NCBI GenBank assembly: GCA_963930775.1
Contig: OZ005696.1
Location: forward strand, 2,976,001 to 3,040,000
Source of the DNA: Cliona cf. orientalis
Lineage: Eukaryota > Porifera > Demospongiae > Clionaida > Clionaidae
Reading direction: 5' to 3'
DNA: 64,000 bases
Positions 58,219 through 64,000 of this stretch are shown piece by piece. Both the position numbers and the translations under genes were made by a program. Position 1 is the first letter of the stretch. Every line of letters begins with the position of its first letter. Under the pieces are notes generated by a model, which was not told where the DNA came from, searched no databases, and was given only the letters and a program-made list of their open reading frames with translations.

Positions 58219-61200
58219 ATGGCTAAATTAAGCTCTTTCACTGCTGTACTTTTTGTTGGTCTCATATCAATGATTGGATGTCCGTCAGTTGTCAGTGGAC
58301 AACATAACATAGGTAGGTAAAACTATTTTAACTTTGCAAAATAAAATGCCTATGTCTGCATGCCATAAAATCAAGTCGGTAGTATACTGATCATGCTATA
58401 GTAATTAGCTAGGCTGTTTTTTTTATACACAGTTGGAGTCTCTCTACAGCTGCAAGGGGTGACCATACCTAACAACAGCCTAGTGGACATCAATGACCTC
58501 CTGTATCGAGGAAGTAGTGATCCAGATCCCACAAATGCCAATGGACTTCACAATCGTACTCTGGTTTGCGTTACTGACCTAGAGGACTGTTGTGATTCAC
58601 CAAGGACCGTGCGTGGTGATTGGTACTACTCTGATGGGAGTGCAGTTGAGGCTGATGCTAGAGGTAGCACATTTCTGAGAAACAGAGGTCCAAATGAGAT
58701 CATAAATGGCCGACAGTTTAGTGGCTCAGTTCGTCTCTTTCATAGATGGAGTAATCCGCCAGGAAAAGGGCGTTTCCGCTGTGAGCTCCCCAGTGCAAAT
58801 GATCCCAGTGTTAACCAGATCCTCTATGCTAATGTTGGTGAGTTAAACTTAAATGGTAGCTAACTCTTCTATTTATTTGACACTTGCAGTGGATTTTGGT
58901 ATTGACTATTTGTCAAAACCTGTGACCATCTCTTCCACTGGTTCTGCCATTGCTGGAGAGAGCTACTCACTGACATGCTCAGCAACACTGGTTGATCCCG
59001 TTCCCCTGCCGTCTAATATTCCCACACCAAACTTCGAGTGGTTATTTGGCCCAAATGGCAATGCCTCACTTCCTTCTGGTGTAGCTCTGCCAATAACCAC
59101 TGAGAGTGGGAATACTTTCACAAGTACTCTGCATTTTTCTATTTTGGGTCAGTCTCATTCAGGGATGTACACATGTCGACTTGGGGCAGGAGTTCTGGCA
59201 AACAGTACTATAATCAATGTGCAAGGTATTGTTATAGCTACAATGTATTAGCCAAACTGAAAGTTCAATTAAATCCCCTTATTATATGAATTCTCTAGTA
59301 CCTGGAAACATTTCTGTTCAGATCAACACCAGTGGATCGCCAGTGTTGGGAGAAAGCGGCTACACTCTTACATGTTGTGTTCTAGGAGGGGAAAATCTCA
59401 ATCCTTTCATAATCTACCAGTGGACTAAGAATAACGGCACTGAGTCACAAATCCAAGATGGATCTAATCCCAGAACCATTTCCTTTGATCATCTTAGAGT
59501 GTCTGACGCAGGGCGATACACATGTCAGGCAAGGATAACCTCAGCTTCTCTCAGTAATGAGTTTACGTGGAGTGCATTTCACGAGGTTACAATTTTAAGT
59601 GAGTTTAGCTACGTACCTCCTTCATGTAAACTGAACTACAGTACTAGTGCATGCAGTCTGTAGCCTCACATCCAGACCACTCCATGTTCTTCAAAATTGC
59701 ACACGCATAAAAAATTCCCGATTTTAAAACATGGGATGGCTTAGGCTAGACTTGTCCCCAGACCACTCCCACATTTTCATATCTGTATGCAATATTGAAA
59801 ACGTGGGAGTGGTCTGGGGATGAGGCTAGGCTTAGGTTATGAATATGTTACATCTCCTCTTAACTAAGTCTTCTTTGCAACTTTCCTGTCAGCTAGAGAG
59901 CCCTTAGAAATTTCCTATCAGTGAGTGTGGGAGTGGGCCTAGTGGTTGATAAGTCGACTAACATAAAATGGCAAGGTGATCTGATAATATTCCTCCCAAC
60001 AGCTGTCTAATTACAGAGTAGAGTAGTTTACATTACTGAAACCATACAAATCATTGCACCATAGTTGTAAATTCTGACCAATGAGATATCTCCGTGAGAT
60101 TGATGAATCCTTGCAAGGTTTGATAACCACACTATACAGTAGATAGGACTGTACTGCTACTATATATGCAATTGTGTTGCGATAGTACTACAGGTACGTA
60201 CTATATTGAGTTTGAGTGGATGCTGAGTCAGCGTATCTTTGAGCCTGAGCAGCTTTAGAGGACAATATTGGCCACAGAGTCAGGTTTAGTTAGTGGTTGC
60301 AGCAAGAAAGGTATTGTTGTGAAATTTCGAAGCATCTTAGTCTTCTTGCCTTCTTAAAGGCTTGGCCATGAGCTAACGGTAAGCATAGCTAACTAGAGCT
60401 CTATAGAGCACATAACTACCATGCGCTGCAGCATCGATGTGAGACAGCTCAAACTCCATGCATGCCGCATGCCCACCTGTAGTCTGTTTGACGACCTTTG
60501 CCTATATAATTATATTATTATTGTGCCATTCATAGGCATGGCCAACAAAATGCAGTATCTGCGATGCTCATGGGCCTTCCCAAACGATTTGAAACGTAAC
60601 GAAGTCAGTTTTTCGACAATAATATTGATGGATATGCTGTAGTTGCTCAGACGCCTAGATCTCCAGATCTGGGATTTTTGTGCTGACAACGACAGACGAT
60701 TGACAAATTTATCCCTTGCGCATGTGCGCGGGGTAATTAAAGACTAGACGGCTTTCACGGTCATAAAGATTTGAAATTTTCCTGTGTTGCTGGGTGCTGC
60801 TCAACCTGACTTTTATAGCCAGTGCTGTCATTGCTATCATGAGGATGCATTGTAACTTGTCAGGGACACGTAGCCCATGGTACAAATACCTCGGTTCGGT
60901 CTCTATGTGATTTGCATACTAGCCACTCTAAATCAAAGCTTAATGGATGGGAAATGGTCGTCATGATAATGACAACCAGTACTGCCATATGCTTAGTATC
61001 TTTACCCCGCACGCATGCGCAAGGGGTAAAGCAATCGGTTTGTCCGTCTATCGTCGTTGTCGTTGTCGTCGGCACGAAAATCGCCAGATCTCAGTCACGT
61101 TCTAGGCATCTGTGTGTGCTGTAAGCACAACCAATCGGTAGATATCGGTGAAAAACCGGTTTGTAAGCGATTCGAATTGCTCAAAAAGGCTTACTAGTGC

Positions 61201-63949
61201 TACAAATAGTGCATTTTCTGTTCAGCATGCCTGTGGTTTATCGACCACATCCACTCTTTTAGCATAATAGCATGCTGAACTGACTGCGCATGTCAATGTT
61301 GGAAAGGGTCGTCAAGTCATAAAACTGCCACAGAGTGTTGCAATACTGCACTACAGTGGCTACAGAGTGCACGGGACATGTGCTCTACAGAGCTCTAGTA
61401 AACTGATGTGACATCGCAGCATACTACTGCCAAGGTCTTGAACAACAAAGCTCAGTGTAGCTACACCACAGGGTGGCCAGGGGAAAAGTAGCCAGCATGA
61501 TTTGCAGATCTAACTTGAACCTAGCTGATGGTCGACAGTCGGATACAACAAATCCATCAAATGAGGATACTCGTGGGCCATATGAGAGAAACAGGCTTCA
61601 GGTCAATTCGCACTGTGTCATAAATAGCTATATTGGCCATCATAACTACTATTCAGTCTAGGTAAAGATCATCAACTGTGCATACATAATATTGCTGCAG
61701 CTCTAATCTCTGTGCAGATTGCTGGGCGCATGCAGGGAATATGCTCTAGAGATCAATCTTTAGCCTTGCTCTACCGGCTTCAGCAGTAAACTAGATCAAG
61801 CAATGGTTTCTTGAATCGTGGCAAAGCCCATGAGCTATATATATAGTCTCATCCCTATATCCCACTTGGGGTCTGGGTACCGCAAATGTTGTGTTTGCTT
61901 GATAGATCGTAATTTTAGTTCGACCTAGTTTTGTGCACCATACCTATTAAACACTGTAAGAAGCAGTGTGAGAGTCAGTCACTAGGTGCTATCTCAGTGT
62001 AGGTATGTATATACGTACCGATCTTCAAGTAATTATTGACTCAATACTCATTAGTCTAGAGTATTGTATACAGAGCGTGCAGGGTATATTATACAGCTAC
62101 TCTAGAGAAATCTTCCTATGGCCAACAAAAGACAAAATTTAGCTTGTGACTTAGGGTATAAGTTCAGAAATTTACGTAATCCTTTTTGTTTGTAGTTCCA
62201 ACTCCTACTTCTGTGATCTTGTCACCTCCCTACCCCGGAATCATCCGACCCGTTGGATCTGCTGTTACTATGACCTGCACTGTGGAGCTAAGTCCGGTGG
62301 TGAATATTCCAGTAACTGTGGTGACAGAGTGGACTGGGCCAGATGGGTTCATGGCAACTAATACTGCGCAATCAATTATGAGCAGCACTATCAATTATAC
62401 CAGCACTGTGGCAGTTGGCTCTTTTGGAAGGGATGAATCAGGGATATACACTTGTACAGCTACTGCTACCACCACATCATCATTCCTCAGAGATAGCGCT
62501 TCGCATAATGGGACAGCAACAATCACTGTCGGTGAGGCAGCAATAGTAATAATAATAATAGACAACCACGTACATACTAAGTTTATAATACACTTGTAAA
62601 TGGTAGTACAGAGTGACTCACTGATGATCGATTGCTCAAAGAGCACAGCAACACTAGACAATAAACCTATATAAAAATATAGTTGGATATCAACTGTTGT
62701 TTCTTAGTTGCTAGTGCTTTCTCCATTTTTCTCCCCAAATCCATTCTATTTACATGCACTTTAACAAGCCATGGCTGAATTTATTTTAACATGCAACGAC
62801 AATAATAATAACCATTTTTGGCCGGTCGGATAATAATAGAACAAGTATAATGTTGAAAATTGGCTTAGTATGATCTTTTTCTGTTTTAAATATTATACAT
62901 AGGTGTGTACTTAACCCTTAAAAGGATGATCTATGCTAACAACAGCATTATCCAGAACACTAACATTGGGGAGACTGATCATCACTCATCGCATAATGAT
63001 TCAGAAGGGCTTCAGTGTGTCACTGACAGGAAACCATGCTGTGGCTCTCAAATTGGAGAGTGGTACTTTCCTAATGGGACAACAGTTCCAAGACAGCATA
63101 GTGCTGCATCCTTTTACCGCAATGAAGGAGATGATGGAGCAGTCAATCTGAACCGAATCAGTTATAATGCAGTGTCTCTAAGTGGGCTATTCTGTTGCGA
63201 GATACCTGATGCAACTGACACACTTCAGAGGATGTGTGCTACTATCAGTAAGCTCAATATGTGTATTAATGGCTGACATCAGGCGTGATCTTTTATTGCT
63301 TTAGTATCTGTTGAAATCAGTGGTAGTATACCCACAAGTCCAAATGTAGGACAGAATTACATTTTAACCTGTCGAGTCTATGGAACTGACCGTCCAATCA
63401 CTGCCTACCGATGGATGAAAAATGGAATTCAGCTGACAAATGAAACGCAAGAAACTCTATCTTTCTCGTCGATTATGCTATCTGATGCAGGGCAGTACAC
63501 CTGTGAAGTGACTGTGGAGAGTGTTCAATACAGTACTGTGGAGGAGATCATTATTACAAGTAAAGAGCAATGAATTATAATGTAGCTGTAAAGCTATTAT
63601 TGTGATCTTTATTTATTAGTACCATCACCAATATCAGTGACAGTTACAAGTGTTCCACTCAGCCCAATTCGACCTGTTGGATCGGCTGTTACTGTGACCT
63701 GTGCCGTGGAATTGAGTTCATTGGTGGATATTCCAGTGACTGTGGTCACGGAGTGGACTGGACCAGCTGGGTTTATGACAACTAATACTGCACAGCCAGT
63801 CAGAGTGGGCTATGCCAGCACGGCCGTAATTAGTCCATTTGGTAGAAGTAATTCTGGAATCTACACCTGTAGAGCTACTGTTAGCTCAGCATCTCCGAAT
63901 CAATTCGTCAGGGATAGTGTGAAATCTTCATCAGCCAGAGTCACAGTTG
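58219..63949 (+). CDS. Ig receptor copy 3, open, 5' part
   Basis: Eight exons: 58219-58312 signal peptide, 58433-58837 V-like, 58890-59225 Ig, 59299-59598 Ig, 62196-62531 Ig, 62903-63247 V-like, 63305-63559 Ig, 63620-63949 Ig; all introns phase 1, all exons open, and the gene runs off the window. Start: ATG at 58219, hydrophobic core TAVLFVGLISMIG, likely cut after VVSG. The V-like domains have LVCVTDLEDCC, GDWYYSDG, RFRCELP and KPCCGSQIGEWYFPNG, GLFCCEIPDA. Ig exons have the Cys, Trp and YTC core (SLTCSATL and GMYTCRLGAG; TLTCCVLGG and DAGRYTCQ). Presumably a cell-surface or secreted recognition protein. By comparison with copy 1, another V-like, two Ig and a Cys-rich end should follow outside the window. 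Confidence 0.8.
59752..59822. repeat. Hairpin, about 26-bp stem
   Basis: GTCCCCAGACCACTCCCACA is matched by its complement at the right end. It lies in the large intron of copy 3 and is absent from the matching part of copy 1, so it is probably a small foldback insertion. Confidence 0.6.
60395..60738 (-). mobile_element. F1 repeat, partial copy
   Basis: Begins AGAGCTCTATAGAGCAC and ends GCGCATGTGCGCGGGGTAA, in reverse orientation to the copy at 51215. Shorter and diverged; non-coding. Confidence 0.5.
61000..61402 (+). mobile_element. F1 repeat, second copy in the same intron
   Basis: Begins TTTACCCCGCACGCATGCGC, has the GTCGTTGTC stretch and CTACAAATAGTGCATTTT, and ends GTGCTCTACAGAGCTCTAG. 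It lies in the intron of copy 3 that corresponds to the intron of copy 1 holding 9919-11446, but in the other orientation, so the insertions are probably independent. Confidence 0.5.
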
Positions 63950-64000
63950 GTAAGATATCTAGCTACTGTTGACATACGTGCACTGTGGTAGATCACTTAC

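Noticed and set aside
1-64000. CRISPR arrays or bacterial operons
   Set aside because: Genes have spliceosomal introns; the tandem repeats present are not spacer-repeat arrays.

Overview
This is eukaryotic, intron-rich, AT-rich DNA. Two things point to a sponge (Porifera), and this is inference from gene content: a family of receptors made of Ig-like domains and a Cys-rich V-like domain with WYF/WYY-G and FCC/FRC motifs, and a Death-NACHT-LRR gene of the kind known to be expanded in sponges. Introns are short with GT/AG ends, domain exons are mostly phase 1, and small inverted-repeat DNA elements are very abundant, often nested.

Layout. 1-3 kb: 3' end of a fibronectin-III-like single-pass receptor (+). 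3-6 kb: intergenic, with three inverted-repeat elements. 6.15-6.57 kb: orphan C-terminal exon. 7.87-25.0 kb: Ig receptor copy 1 (+), broken by an in-frame stop, a DNA element and a young Ty3/Gypsy insertion (17.0-23.1 kb). 25.98-33.8 kb: Ig receptor copy 2 (+), broken by stops, frameshifts, two DNA elements in one exon and a microinversion in another. 33.8-35.2 kb: degenerate tandem array. 35.2-39.9 kb: Death-NACHT-LRR gene (-), open across three exons (1014 aa). 40-57.7 kb: RFX4/6-type transcription factor (+), its 14 downstream exons joined in consistent phase (874 aa without the N-terminus). 58.2-64 kb: Ig receptor copy 3 (+), open through eight exons and leaving the window.

The three Ig copies share the plan signal peptide - V-like - Ig - Ig - Ig - V-like - Ig - Ig. 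Copy 1 repeats it once more and ends in a conserved Cys-rich exon. About 18.45 kb separates the homologous C-terminal exons at 6.2 and 24.7 kb, so copies 1 and 2 look like products of a tandem duplication. Two decayed copies, one open copy and a Death-NACHT-LRR neighbour fit a fast-turnover recognition or immune locus; that role is inference, not shown by the sequence.

Mobile DNA explains most of the rest. The most unusual family has about 20-bp terminal inverted repeats and 5-bp target duplications, and carries inside it a tRNA-like pol III promoter (A box, B box, T-run) plus G-rich tandem repeats containing GGGTTAG (738, 12339 and 38087).
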